DNA of 64,000 nt from CAYGZC01 sp964354225 (GTDB lineage: Bacteria; Bacteroidota; Ignavibacteria; UBA10030; SZUA-254): assembly GCA_964354225.1 (NCBI GenBank), contig CAYGZC010000028.1, positions 4,566-68,565 of the forward strand, written 5' to 3'. Shown piece by piece: positions 10,283 to 17,838 of this stretch. Position 1 is the first letter of the stretch. The number at the start of each line of letters is the position of its first letter. Below the pieces are notes generated by a model that was not told the DNA's origin, ran no database searches, and worked only from the letters and a program-made list of their open reading frames with translations. Both the position numbers and the translations under genes were made by a program.

Positions 10283-11112
10283 TCGGGAATTTGCGAAATC
10301 ATTGGAGCTATACAGTGCAAGAAATCTGGGAGCCACTTGCAACCCACGAACAAGCACCGCAGGATTTATTCTCTGATCTCTACAATGAAGTGGAAGATCA
10401 TCTTGGCGTACATACTTCGCAAGCCCTGTTTGAAGAAATACGGAATGATTCTGTTATCGCACAGGCAAAATTTTTGGCTATCAAAGGAACAGACTTTGCG
10501 AGCGAATTGGAGATCGCAGAGTTTCTTGAAGAAGCATACGAAGCGATAGAAGATTATGGAATACCCGGCTACAGCGAAAGATTCAAATCTCTACTGCGAA
10601 CGTTTACATCAAAATACAACTTACGTTACCGACTGGACGATCCGTTTGAATTACGCTTCCTATTAACCGGTTCATTTGCCAATCTGTATAATGATCTGAG
10701 AAGAATTAATGCAACAAGTCCTACGCTTCTTGGCCTGATGTCTGATTTTGAGTATGCTTTTAATCAATACTCGAGAACACTCACTCAGGCGGATTTGAAG
10801 ACATGCATTGCAAAGGCAAGTAATTATGCGGAAGGTCTCGCTTCTTTTACAAACGGGAATCCCGTTGCGGGAAACACGCTAGGTGCTCTTTGCAATCAGT
10901 TGAACACTTGGCCCCATGATAAAGTGAAGGAATCTATCGTCAACCTATATCACTTTTGTTCAGGTTATCCGGGAATACGACATGGTGGTTCACCAATTGG
11001 TGTTCGAAGAGGGCTAAATAATGAAGATCCAATACTCGTTTCAATTCTCCTCTTTGCATTCTCAGGATACCTGACAACGAATTTAAATAAGCAAGAAGTG
11101 CTCGGTGCGTGA
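10279..11112 (+). CDS. hsd-operon accessory protein, Abi-C/HEPN-like C-terminus
   Basis: This 277-residue protein is not a standard part of type I systems. It overlaps hsdS by four bases and so is translated with the restriction genes. The N-terminal half is acidic and helical. The C-terminal part, LYHFCSGYPGIRHGG followed by a hydrophobic helix ILLFAFSGYL, resembles from memory the GIRH/GVRH segment of abortive-infection C-terminal (Abi-C) or HEPN-like domains, where the R and H residues form an RNase site. There is no signal peptide. It may be a back-up toxin or a regulator that acts when restriction fails. The coding call is secure from the overlap and composition; the family and the role are inference and were not checked by a search. 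Confidence 0.75.
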   Translation: MIGNLRNHWSYTVQEIWEPLATHEQAPQDLFSDLYNEVEDHLGVHTSQALFEEIRNDSVIAQAKFLAIKGTDFASELEIAEFLEEAYEAIEDYGIPGYSERFKSLLRTFTSKYNLRYRLDDPFELRFLLTGSFANLYNDLRRINATSPTLLGLMSDFEYAFNQYSRTLTQADLKTCIAKASNYAEGLASFTNGNPVAGNTLGALCNQLNTWPHDKVKESIVNLYHFCSGYPGIRHGGSPIGVRRGLNNEDPILVSILLFAFSGYLTTNLNKQEVLGA

Positions 11113-11330
11113 GCGCCTATGATTATATGGTCGGTGACCGACTAATTTTTCATTAGAAAATATCCAACCGTCGTTACGATATTAAAATCAATCTTGAAAC
11201 TTCACCCTACACCCAATTTTCTATTTTGAAAATCAAACCTTAAAATCTTTCCAATTTCCAACCTTTATCTCAAATATATTTTCTGTTTCTGCAAACCTCT
11301 TTTTTATCTTAAAATAATATTATATATTTA

Positions 11331-11482
11331 TCATACTCCGAGTCTGACTACCTAAATCAATGATATGGTAACAGGCCAGTAAGTCGATATTGACTTCCCG
11401 TCTCGTCCCGAAAGCTTTCGGGATCGTGACGGGACGGGTGATAACCGAAAGTTTAGCACCTCCCGTGTTTGGAAAGGAGAGA
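11331..11482 (+). promoter_or_regulatory. Moco RNA motif (molybdenum-cofactor riboswitch)
   Basis: The leader of moaA contains ACTCCGAG near 11335, a GGTAACAGGCC segment near 11376, a long hairpin built on TCCCGAAAGCTTTCGGGA near 11405, and CACCTCCCGTGTTTGGAAAGG at 11458-11478. The last closely matches the CCTCCCGTATCTGGAAAGG tail of the E. coli moaA Moco RNA as I recall it. The outer CTCC and GGAG can close the P1 helix. Together with its place upstream of moaA, this supports a Moco-sensing element that lowers expression when cofactor is abundant. A terminator-like hairpin lies about 90 bases further on, suggesting transcriptional control. Boundaries are approximate. About 200 bases between the hsd operon and this element are AT-rich with nothing recognised. 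Confidence 0.82.
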
Positions 11483-11500
11483 AAACGATTTGATCGTTTG

Positions 11501-11572
11501 CTCATTGTCTCATTGACTCATTGAACCGATGGATCAATGACTCAATGATCAAATGAGTCAATAAATCATTAT
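11501..11572. repeat. Degenerate period-8 array (CTCATTGA words)
   Basis: Nine consecutive octamers can be laid end to end: CTCATTGT, CTCATTGA, CTCATTGA, ACCGATGG, ATCAATGA, CTCAATGA, TCAAATGA, GTCAATAA, ATCATTAT. The first and second halves are near inverse complements and can fold into a hairpin. The array lies between the Moco riboswitch and the terminator hairpin, so it may take part in the switch, or it may be an independent low-complexity repeat like those in the next three spacers. Confidence 0.7.
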
Positions 11573-11573
11573 C

Positions 11574-11603
11574 CCCATCCTTTCCATAAGCGATGGGTTT
11601 TTT
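11574..11603 (+). terminator. Terminator-like hairpin in the moaA leader
   Basis: CCCATC and GATGGG form a six-pair stem with a 12-base loop, followed directly by six T. It lies about 85 bases before moaA and after the Moco riboswitch, so it is a candidate for riboswitch-controlled early termination. Confidence 0.65.
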
Positions 11604-11686
11604 ATTTTAAAAACAAAAGTCAAAATGAGAAATTAAATCTTATTGCTGTGTCTCTTTGGAAACATATTTTGTAATTGAATAAATAG

Positions 11687-12676
11687 ATGATGCCATTAAT
11701 TGATTCTTTTAACAGAAAACACACATATCTCCGCATCTCAGTAACGGATCGTTGTAACCTGCGCTGCATTTACTGTATGCCTTCGCAGGGAATTGAGATG
11801 AAAAGCCGCGATAAGATGTTGACATTCGATGAGATAAAACGCGTCGCTGAAATCTTTGCTGCTTTAGGAATCACAAAAATCCGATTAACCGGAGGCGAAC
11901 CGCTTGTCAGAAAAGATTTACCGAGGTTAGTTGAAAGTATATCAAATATTCCAGGCATCGACACGATCAGCATGACAACTAACGGGGTTCTTTTAAAAAA
12001 CTTTGCACCTCAATTAAAAGAATCAGGTCTTACTCATCTAAACGTCAGCTTAGATACTCTTCGCCTTTCTCGTTTTGTGCAAATCGCGTTGCGGCAAAAT
12101 TATTATGATGTCATCGCTGGAATAAATGCTGCACTCGATGCAGGTTTTCAACCGCTCAAGTTGAATACCGTTATAATCGGCGGCGTCAATGACGATGAGC
12201 TTCATGATTTTGTGGAATTTGTTCGCGATAAACCGATCAATATCCGCTTCATAGAATACATGCCGTTCAAGTTCAATCAATGGAATCAAGGTAAACTTAT
12301 TTCATTCCAACAAATGAAAGAAAAAATTGAAGAGCGCTATAACCTGATTCCTTTGGAGAAATCATTAAATGAAAATTCTGTTTCTAAGGATTTCAAAATT
12401 CAGGGATTTGCTGGAAGTGTCAGTTTTATCACTTCAATGTCGGATCATTTTTGCGGAACATGCAATCGGATTCGTCTTACCGCCGATGGTTCGATTAAAT
12501 CTTGTCTCTTCCATCCCGCTGAAGTCAACTTAAAATCGGCGCTTCGAAGTAATTCATCCGACGATGTTATTTCGGAAATGATTCAATCTGCAATTTCAGT
12601 TAAACCGTACGGACATCCAAAAGCCGAAGATCTCATAGCCATCGAAAATAGAAGTATGATACAAATCGGAGGATGA
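11687..12676 (+). CDS. moaA: GTP 3',8-cyclase MoaA
   Basis: MoaA is a radical-SAM enzyme that, with MoaC, turns GTP into cyclic pyranopterin monophosphate, the first step of molybdenum-cofactor synthesis. This 329-residue protein has the N-terminal cluster motif CNLRCIYC (Cys 23, 27, 30), the SAM-binding GGEP, and the second, C-terminal 4Fe-4S ligands in CGTCNRIRLTADG with a following SCLF. It ends in a double glycine (IQIGG), which is known to be needed for activity in MoaA. Two adjacent ATGs are possible starts. It is the first gene behind the Moco riboswitch. Confidence 0.97.
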   Translation: MMPLIDSFNRKHTYLRISVTDRCNLRCIYCMPSQGIEMKSRDKMLTFDEIKRVAEIFAALGITKIRLTGGEPLVRKDLPRLVESISNIPGIDTISMTTNGVLLKNFAPQLKESGLTHLNVSLDTLRLSRFVQIALRQNYYDVIAGINAALDAGFQPLKLNTVIIGGVNDDELHDFVEFVRDKPINIRFIEYMPFKFNQWNQGKLISFQQMKEKIEERYNLIPLEKSLNENSVSKDFKIQGFAGSVSFITSMSDHFCGTCNRIRLTADGSIKSCLFHPAEVNLKSALRSNSSDDVISEMIQSAISVKPYGHPKAEDLIAIENRSMIQIGG

Positions 12677-12685
12677 TAACAATTC

Positions 12686-12776
12686 AAAGGGTAAAATTAA
12701 AAAGTAAAAGTTAAGAGCAAAATTATATTGACAAATTACCATCAACAACTGACAAGCGACTAATGACTATTGACCA
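12686..12776. repeat. Degenerate period-7 array, moaA-moaCB spacer
   Basis: Thirteen consecutive heptamers fill almost the whole spacer: AAAGGGT, AAAATTA, AAAAGTA, AAAGTTA, AGAGCAA, AATTATA, TTGACAA, ATTACCA, TCAACAA, CTGACAA, GCGACTA, ATGACTA, TTGACCA. The later units share the pattern xxGACxA. It is not a CRISPR or a plain microsatellite, because the units differ while the seven-base phase is kept. Confidence 0.7.
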
Positions 12777-12791
12777 AAATAGAGGCGATTC

Positions 12792-13700
12792 ATGATAGAT
12801 ATTTCAAACAAAATTAAAACACTCCGCACGGCGATTGCTCAAGCTACTTTGAAACTATCGCCTTCGACAATAGCGCTGATTCACCAGAACAAAATTCCGA
12901 AAGGGAATCCGCTCGAGGTAGCAAAAGTAGCCGCTATTCAGGCGGCAAAGCATACGAGCGATATAATTCCATATTGCCATCCCTTGCCGATTGATTATGC
13001 AGGCATCGATTATGAATTCGGCGAAGATAAAATTACCGTAACAGCGACCGTGAAAACAATTTATAAAACTGGTGTTGAGATGGAAGCCCTCACTTCGGCT
13101 TCAGTTGCTGTATTAACACTTTATGATATGATGAAAATGTTGGATGACTCGATGGAAATTATCGGTGTAAAGCTGTTGGAGAAAACGGGAGGTAAATCGG
13201 ATTTCAAAACCAAATATGATCGATCGCTGTGTGCCGCAGTGCTTGTAATGTCGGATTCGGTTGTGGCTGGAACAAAATCGGATTTATCCGGACAATTAAT
13301 CGTCGAGCGATTAAAAAAGGAAGGCATTCAAGTTGTTGATTACAAAATCATACCGGATGATATTGATAATATTGTACAGACACTTATTCATTATGCCGAT
13401 GAAGATAAATTGGATTTAGTTATTACGACAGGCGGAACCGGCTTCAGTTCGCGGGATTGCACACCTGAAGCAATGTTGAAAGTTATCGAGCGAGAAATCC
13501 CCGGAATTCCAGAGGCGTCGCGGGAATTTGGACAAGAACGAACCCCATACTCAATGCTCTCACGTGCTAAATCTGGAATCAGAGGAAGAACACTGATTGT
13601 CAATCTTCCCGGCTCTAAGAAAGGTGTCGCAGATTCTCTAAACGCACTATTCCCCGGATTGTTGCACTCATTTAAAATGATATGGGGTGGGGGACATTGA
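12792..13700 (+). CDS. moaCB: MoaC-MoaB fusion for molybdopterin synthesis
   Basis: This 302-residue protein joins two cofactor enzymes. Residues 1 to about 140 are MoaC, the cyclic pyranopterin monophosphate synthase, with KVAAIQAAKHTSDIIPYCHPLPI and GVEMEALTSASVA as its signature segments. From about residue 145 it is a MoaB/MogA domain (molybdopterin adenylyltransferase fold) with TTGGTGFSSRDCTPEA, SRAKSGIRG and NLPGSKKG. The N-terminus is slightly short compared with stand-alone MoaC, starting at MIDISNK. Such fusions are known in Bacteroidota and relatives. The gene lies between moaA and moeA on the same strand. Catalytic segments of both halves look intact. Confidence 0.93.
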   Translation: MIDISNKIKTLRTAIAQATLKLSPSTIALIHQNKIPKGNPLEVAKVAAIQAAKHTSDIIPYCHPLPIDYAGIDYEFGEDKITVTATVKTIYKTGVEMEALTSASVAVLTLYDMMKMLDDSMEIIGVKLLEKTGGKSDFKTKYDRSLCAAVLVMSDSVVAGTKSDLSGQLIVERLKKEGIQVVDYKIIPDDIDNIVQTLIHYADEDKLDLVITTGGTGFSSRDCTPEAMLKVIEREIPGIPEASREFGQERTPYSMLSRAKSGIRGRTLIVNLPGSKKGVADSLNALFPGLLHSFKMIWGGGH

Positions 13701-13702
13701 TA

Positions 13703-13744
13703 GATTTCGGATTGTGGATTTTAGATTTGCGATTTTCAATTTGT
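13703..13744. repeat. Degenerate period-7 array, moaCB-moeA spacer
   Basis: Six consecutive heptamers: GATTTCG, GATTGTG, GATTTTA, GATTTGC, GATTTTC, AATTTGT. The array begins three bases after the moaCB stop. Unit phase is kept while the last three bases vary. Confidence 0.7.
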
Positions 13745-13783
13745 TCACAATGAAAATCAAGTCAGTTAAACGCAAAAAAATAA

Positions 13784-13797
13784 GCTCCGTTAGGAGC
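13784..13797. repeat. Short palindrome GCTCCGTTAGGAGC
   Basis: GCTCC and GGAGC pair around a four-base loop, within AAGCTCC...GGAGCGACA. It resembles the dispersed CCGTAGG-type intergenic hairpins that I recall from Bacteroidota genomes. There is no T run, so it is not a typical terminator. It sits about 20 bases before moeA. Confidence 0.5.
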
Positions 13798-13816
13798 GAC
13801 ACAAGAAAAGAATAAA

Positions 13817-15028
13817 ATGATAGACTTTGAAGAAGCGGTAACAAAAATTTTAGACCACACACATCACCTGCCAACCACATCGCTCAGGTTAGCGAAATCG
13901 ATTGGATATGTTCTTGCTGAGACGATAAAAGCCAAAGAATCAATTCCACGATTTGATTCATCTGCGGTAGATGGATATGCAGTTAGATCCGAGGATTTAC
14001 AAAAAGTATCCAATAAAAATCCAAAACTGCTTCCAATTATCGGAACAGTTAAAGCTGGTGATATCGTGATTCCAATATTGCGAAAGGGTTTTGCGATTAA
14101 AATATTTACCGGGACTTGCGTTCCGCAAAACGCAAACGCAATCGTGATGCAAGAATATGCAGAAGAAAAAAATCACGCGGTTTCAATATTAAGAAAAGTT
14201 GAAAAAGGTGAGAACATCCGGCGACGAGGCAAGGAATTTAAAAAAGGCGAGATTGTTATTGAACGCGGAAATTTAATCACACCGCCCGTTGTTGGTATGC
14301 TTGCATCTATGGGATATTCAAAGGTGCGTGTTTATAAAAAACCAAATATCGGATTGATTGTTACAGGAAATGAACTTCGATCACTGGGAGTAAAATTACA
14401 AAACGGAGAGATATATGATTCAAACTCATTTGCCCTCACCGCAGTGTTACACTCGCTTGGTATCAATCCAGTAATTGAGAGACGAACAAAAGATAATAAG
14501 CGATCGATTAAGACAGCTCTCGAAGAAGCGATTAAACTTTCCGATGTTGTCATATCGGTCGGCGGTGTTTCTGTTGGTGAGTATGATTTTGTTAAAGAAA
14601 TTTTCACGGAACTTGGTGTAAAGAAAATATTCTGGAAAGTAGCTGTAAAACCGGGAAAACCAAATTATTTTGGTACACTCGGAAGAAAATTAATCTTTGG
14701 TTTACCTGGCAACCCTGTTGCAGCGTTGGTTTCGTTTTATCAATTGGTAATACCTGCAATCCATAAGTTAATCGGGCGCAATCATAAAGAAGTGTTTATG
14801 CCTGTTGTGCAACTTTCAGCCGATCTAAAGAAAAAACATGGACGTTTAGAGTTTGTTCGCGGTGTTATTTCTACCAATCGGCTTGGTGAATTGATTGTAT
14901 CACCAACGAAAGGACAGGGCTCACACATGCTTAGCGGAATAGCAAAAGCAAATTGTCTGATTCATTTTCCCAAGCAGGAGGATTTTATACGTAAAGGTTC
15001 AAACGTAAAAGTGGAATTGTTGAGGTGA
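13817..15028 (+). CDS. moeA: Molybdopterin molybdenumtransferase MoeA
   Basis: MoeA inserts molybdate into adenylylated molybdopterin. The 403-residue sequence has the substrate-loop motif SSAVDGYAVR at about residue 50, GTCVPQNANAIVMQEYAE, the MoeA/MogA-like core with TGNEL, YDSNS and VGGVSVGEYD, and PGKPNYFG with GLPGNPVAALVSF. Length and domain order are those of full MoeA. It lies third in the Moco gene row. The substrate-loop and core motifs are all present. Confidence 0.96.
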   Translation: MIDFEEAVTKILDHTHHLPTTSLRLAKSIGYVLAETIKAKESIPRFDSSAVDGYAVRSEDLQKVSNKNPKLLPIIGTVKAGDIVIPILRKGFAIKIFTGTCVPQNANAIVMQEYAEEKNHAVSILRKVEKGENIRRRGKEFKKGEIVIERGNLITPPVVGMLASMGYSKVRVYKKPNIGLIVTGNELRSLGVKLQNGEIYDSNSFALTAVLHSLGINPVIERRTKDNKRSIKTALEEAIKLSDVVISVGGVSVGEYDFVKEIFTELGVKKIFWKVAVKPGKPNYFGTLGRKLIFGLPGNPVAALVSFYQLVIPAIHKLIGRNHKEVFMPVVQLSADLKKKHGRLEFVRGVISTNRLGELIVSPTKGQGSHMLSGIAKANCLIHFPKQEDFIRKGSNVKVELLR

Positions 15029-15089
15029 GATATTTAGTATTGAAAAGATTAGAATGATGAAATAATTCATCACGATGACGATAGATCAT

Positions 15090-15131
15090 AAAGCAAACAA
15101 CAAAGAACAGAGAACAATTGACCAATGACGA
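15090..15131. repeat. Degenerate period-7 array overlapping the MOSC start
   Basis: Six consecutive heptamers: AAAGCAA, ACAACAA, AGAACAG, AGAACAA, TTGACCA, ATGACGA. The array runs into the next coding frame, whose TTG start is the first triplet of the fifth unit. TTGACCA also occurs in the array between moaA and moaCB. Confidence 0.68.
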
Positions 15132-15600
15132 AGTAAAAGGCAAAATAGTAGCCATTAACATCAGCAAGAAAAAGGGGATACCCAAAACAAATGTTCAGCA
15201 AGCGACGTTGATTGAAAATTATGGTATAGAAGGAGATACTCATGCAGGCAACTGGCACCGGCAGATAAGTTTACTCGGAATAGAAAGTATCAAGAAGATG
15301 CGAGAAGAAGGATTGAATGTCCGTCCCGGTGCTTTTGCAGAAAACATAACTACCGAATTTCTTAATCTACCCAAACTTAACATTGGTGATAAAATAACTA
15401 TAGGAGACTCAGTTTTGGAAATAACTCAAATTGGTAAAGAGTGTCACACTAAATGTGCAATTTATTATCAGGCAGGCGATTGTGTGATGCCGAGGGAGGG
15501 AATCTTTGCCCGAGTATTAAAAGGTGGAATTATTAAAGTTGATGATGATCTAAAAATTATTACAGAAAGAGAATCCATCTCAGCAGGAGTATCGGACTAA
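15118..15600 (+). CDS. MOSC-domain protein
   Basis: This 160-residue protein is a single MOSC domain, the fold that binds sulfur-carrying molybdenum cofactor in Moco sulfurases and YiiM-like proteins. Its conserved cysteine lies in IGKECHTKCAIY near residue 110, followed by MPREGIFARVLKGG. The start is unclear: the TTG at 15118 lies within a period-7 array and has no clear ribosome site; no in-frame ATG is available nearby. Small MOSC proteins of this type often sit beside MoaB/MoeA genes, as here. It may modify or carry Moco for a molybdenum hydroxylase. Two overlapping or near-adjacent genes, moeA and mobA, flank it. Confidence 0.88.
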   Translation: MTNDEVKGKIVAINISKKKGIPKTNVQQATLIENYGIEGDTHAGNWHRQISLLGIESIKKMREEGLNVRPGAFAENITTEFLNLPKLNIGDKITIGDSVLEITQIGKECHTKCAIYYQAGDCVMPREGIFARVLKGGIIKVDDDLKIITERESISAGVSD

Positions 15601-15607
15601 TGGATTT

Positions 15608-16201
15608 ATGGAATTAAGAGATGATATTGTCGGTGTTATTCTTGCCGGCGGAAAAAGTTCAAGAATGGGAACAGATAAAGCATTGCTGGAGTTCAAAGGA
15701 AAACCTTTAATCCAACATATCGCTGAAACATTGAAGTCCGTCTTCAATCATGTTATTATAATTTCTGATTACAAAGAACAATATAAATTTCTTAGCTTAC
15801 CTATATATGACGACATTTATAAAAATTGCGGACCGCTGGGAGGGATCCACTCAGCTTTTGTAAATTCAAAAAATGAAAATATCTTCATCGCATCATGCGA
15901 TTTACCATTCATAAATTCTCTTGCAATTCATTATCTCCTTGATCATCATTCTCAGAGTGAGGCAACGATGTTCTCGATTAATCAACGAACTCAACCCTTG
16001 TTCGGTTTGTATAATCGATCATGTTTTTTGAAGCTAGAAAATCATCTAAAACAAAAACAGTATTCTGTTCTGCAATTCTTAAATAATATCCCCACGAATG
16101 TTATCCAGTTAAAATCTTCTCTCGCAATTGCCTTTTCAGGGAATTTAAAAAACATAAACACCCCTGCAGATTACCGAGCGATTGCTATAAAAATAACATA
16201 A
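15608..16201 (+). CDS. mobA: Molybdenum cofactor guanylyltransferase MobA
   Basis: MobA attaches GMP to Moco to make the MGD cofactor used by DMSO-reductase-family enzymes. The 197-residue sequence begins with the nucleotidyltransferase signature VILAGGKSSRMGTDKALLEFKG and has SCDLPFI for the metal-binding aspartate and a GPLGGIHSA loop. It starts seven bases after the MOSC stop. Its presence suggests that bis-MGD enzymes are made by the host, in addition to any enzyme using the MocA-like route at 30.4 kb. Confidence 0.92.
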   Translation: MELRDDIVGVILAGGKSSRMGTDKALLEFKGKPLIQHIAETLKSVFNHVIIISDYKEQYKFLSLPIYDDIYKNCGPLGGIHSAFVNSKNENIFIASCDLPFINSLAIHYLLDHHSQSEATMFSINQRTQPLFGLYNRSCFLKLENHLKQKQYSVLQFLNNIPTNVIQLKSSLAIAFSGNLKNINTPADYRAIAIKIT

Positions 16202-16244
16202 GTGTTTTACACCCCCCAAAAAGTCCACGAAATAGCTTGTTTTC

Positions 16245-16266
16245 GGGGTATGTGTGATATAACCCA
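16245..16266. promoter_or_regulatory. Candidate operator upstream of the sensor kinase
   Basis: GGGGTATGTGTGATATAACCCA contains a GGGG/AACCC inverted pair. TGTGTGATATAACCCA at 16251-16266 is repeated as TGTGTGATTTAACCCA at 19802, upstream of the first exported cytochrome. Sharing this site suggests autoregulation of the kinase-regulator pair by its own response regulator. No sigma54 promoter is seen between it and the kinase start. Confidence 0.5.
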
Positions 16267-16320
16267 GCATGTTATTAAAGATTTTTGTATCTTTAATAAC
16301 GAAATTTGGATTGTAGCAAA

Positions 16321-17832
16321 ATGAGGGTTATCGTAGAAAAATTATTTCCATCTTTAGGTAAAAAAATTGCCTTTGCAGTTGTTCTCGTCTTTCTGATAGC
16401 CGGGGGTGCATTCGTGTATTTTGCGCATCAGACAGGATATACAATGCTTCAAAAACAAACACGAGCCAAAGCTCATGGGGTTGCCGAATTTGGAAAGGCG
16501 ATCTTAGAGCATATCATGTTAGGCGGTCGGAATGACCATTTGCAATCTGCACTCAAAAGAGCGGTGGCATCGGGACAAGCAAAAGATTTTCTAATTCTAA
16601 CTGATGATGGTACGATCGTATTAAAAGCAGACAGCAATCAATACATTGATAGATTGCCAATAGAGAAATTTGTTGAATTACCTCAATTCCCCGGAGATCG
16701 TTTTCTTTCATTAAAACAAAATGACTCGTTATACGAATTTATCGTAACGCCGATTCAAAAGAAATCTGAATGCTATAGCTGCCACCCTGAAAAAGAAACG
16801 ACGAAGGGATTCCTCGCTGTCAATATCTCTATGGATGATGTTCGAGCGGCCTCATTGGAACACCGGACAATAAATCTGGTGATGACAGTTGTTACTTTTT
16901 CGGGCTTAGGAATTATCTTGTACCTTGCGTTGATGTTCCTTGTAATTCGCCCGGTGAAAAAACTAAATAGGCAGATGATTGATGTGGAAGAACAAATCGA
17001 AAAATATGAAGAAGGAAAACAGGTACAATTTTCAGAACTTGAACTGCCACACTCGAAAGACGAGATTGCAGGATTGCTGGCCGCGTTCAACAAACTCATC
17101 AAGCGATTAAATAAAACTCATAATAAATTACACGAAATGCACCAATCTCAGCTTGAGCATGCGGATCGCTTGGCAACAACCGGTGAGATGGCGGCAAGCA
17201 TTGCTCACGAGATCAAAAATCCAATAGCTGGTGTGCTTGGAGCACTACAAGTTTTCGATAGTGAAACTCCGCATCACGATGAACGGAAAATAATCCTTGC
17301 CGAAATGATGATTCAATTACAGCGTGTCAACAATACCGTCAATGATCTTCTGAATTATGCAAGACCCACCCCGCCTGTTTTTGGGGAAGTTTATATTAAC
17401 GAGTTAATCGAAAAAACGCTTTCTTTGATATCGCAGCAAATCAAGAACGAACACATCGTTATTAAAAAAGAGTTGATGGCTGAACGTGTAAGCATCATAG
17501 CCGATGGGAAACAATTACAGCAAGTTTTATGGAATATCCTGCTTAATGCAATTCAGGCGATGGATGGAAAGGGCGCACTTTCAGTTACATCATATCAAAA
17601 AGATTCATCTGTGATAATTTTAATTGAAGATACAGGCAAAGGCATTCTTCCCGAGAATCTTGAAAGCATTTTCAAACCATTCTTCACAACCAAACATAAA
17701 GGGACCGGACTTGGAATGACAATATCGAAGCGTATAATTACACAACATAAAGGGACTATAATCATTGATAGTGAGCCCGGAAAGGGAACTATCGCAACAA
17801 TAATGTTACCACCACAACAAAATCACAGATGA
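16321..17832 (+). CDS. Sensor histidine kinase with a c-type heme motif in the sensor domain
   Basis: I use the ATG giving MRVIVEK, five codons inside a longer TTG-started frame. A transmembrane helix (about residues 15-35) is followed by a periplasmic sensor domain that carries one c-heme motif, CYSCH at 151-155. A second helix comes at about 182-206, then a HAMP region, a coiled-coil linker and the phospho-acceptor motif AHEIKNPIAG (His 296). The ATPase domain shows N-box NILLNAIQAM, DTGKGI and GTGLGM. The NtrB-like kinase core matches the sigma54 activator six bases downstream. The heme motif suggests sensing of redox state or a small ligand in the periplasm, as in heme-c sensor domains of Geobacter. 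The kinase function is certain; the signal is inferred. Confidence 0.9.
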   Translation: MRVIVEKLFPSLGKKIAFAVVLVFLIAGGAFVYFAHQTGYTMLQKQTRAKAHGVAEFGKAILEHIMLGGRNDHLQSALKRAVASGQAKDFLILTDDGTIVLKADSNQYIDRLPIEKFVELPQFPGDRFLSLKQNDSLYEFIVTPIQKKSECYSCHPEKETTKGFLAVNISMDDVRAASLEHRTINLVMTVVTFSGLGIILYLALMFLVIRPVKKLNRQMIDVEEQIEKYEEGKQVQFSELELPHSKDEIAGLLAAFNKLIKRLNKTHNKLHEMHQSQLEHADRLATTGEMAASIAHEIKNPIAGVLGALQVFDSETPHHDERKIILAEMMIQLQRVNNTVNDLLNYARPTPPVFGEVYINELIEKTLSLISQQIKNEHIVIKKELMAERVSIIADGKQLQQVLWNILLNAIQAMDGKGALSVTSYQKDSSVIILIEDTGKGILPENLESIFKPFFTTKHKGTGLGMTISKRIITQHKGTIIIDSEPGKGTIATIMLPPQQNHR

Positions 17833-17838
17833 GTTTAT

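Noticed and set aside
12686..12776. CRISPR array or simple microsatellite
   Set aside because: The units are only seven bases with no constant repeat or spacers of proper length; sequence changes from unit to unit.
13751..13816. Sigma54 promoter before moeA
   Set aside because: No TGGCA-N-TTGC pair with correct spacing is present; sigma54 boxes were found only at 19318, 19909 and 22957.
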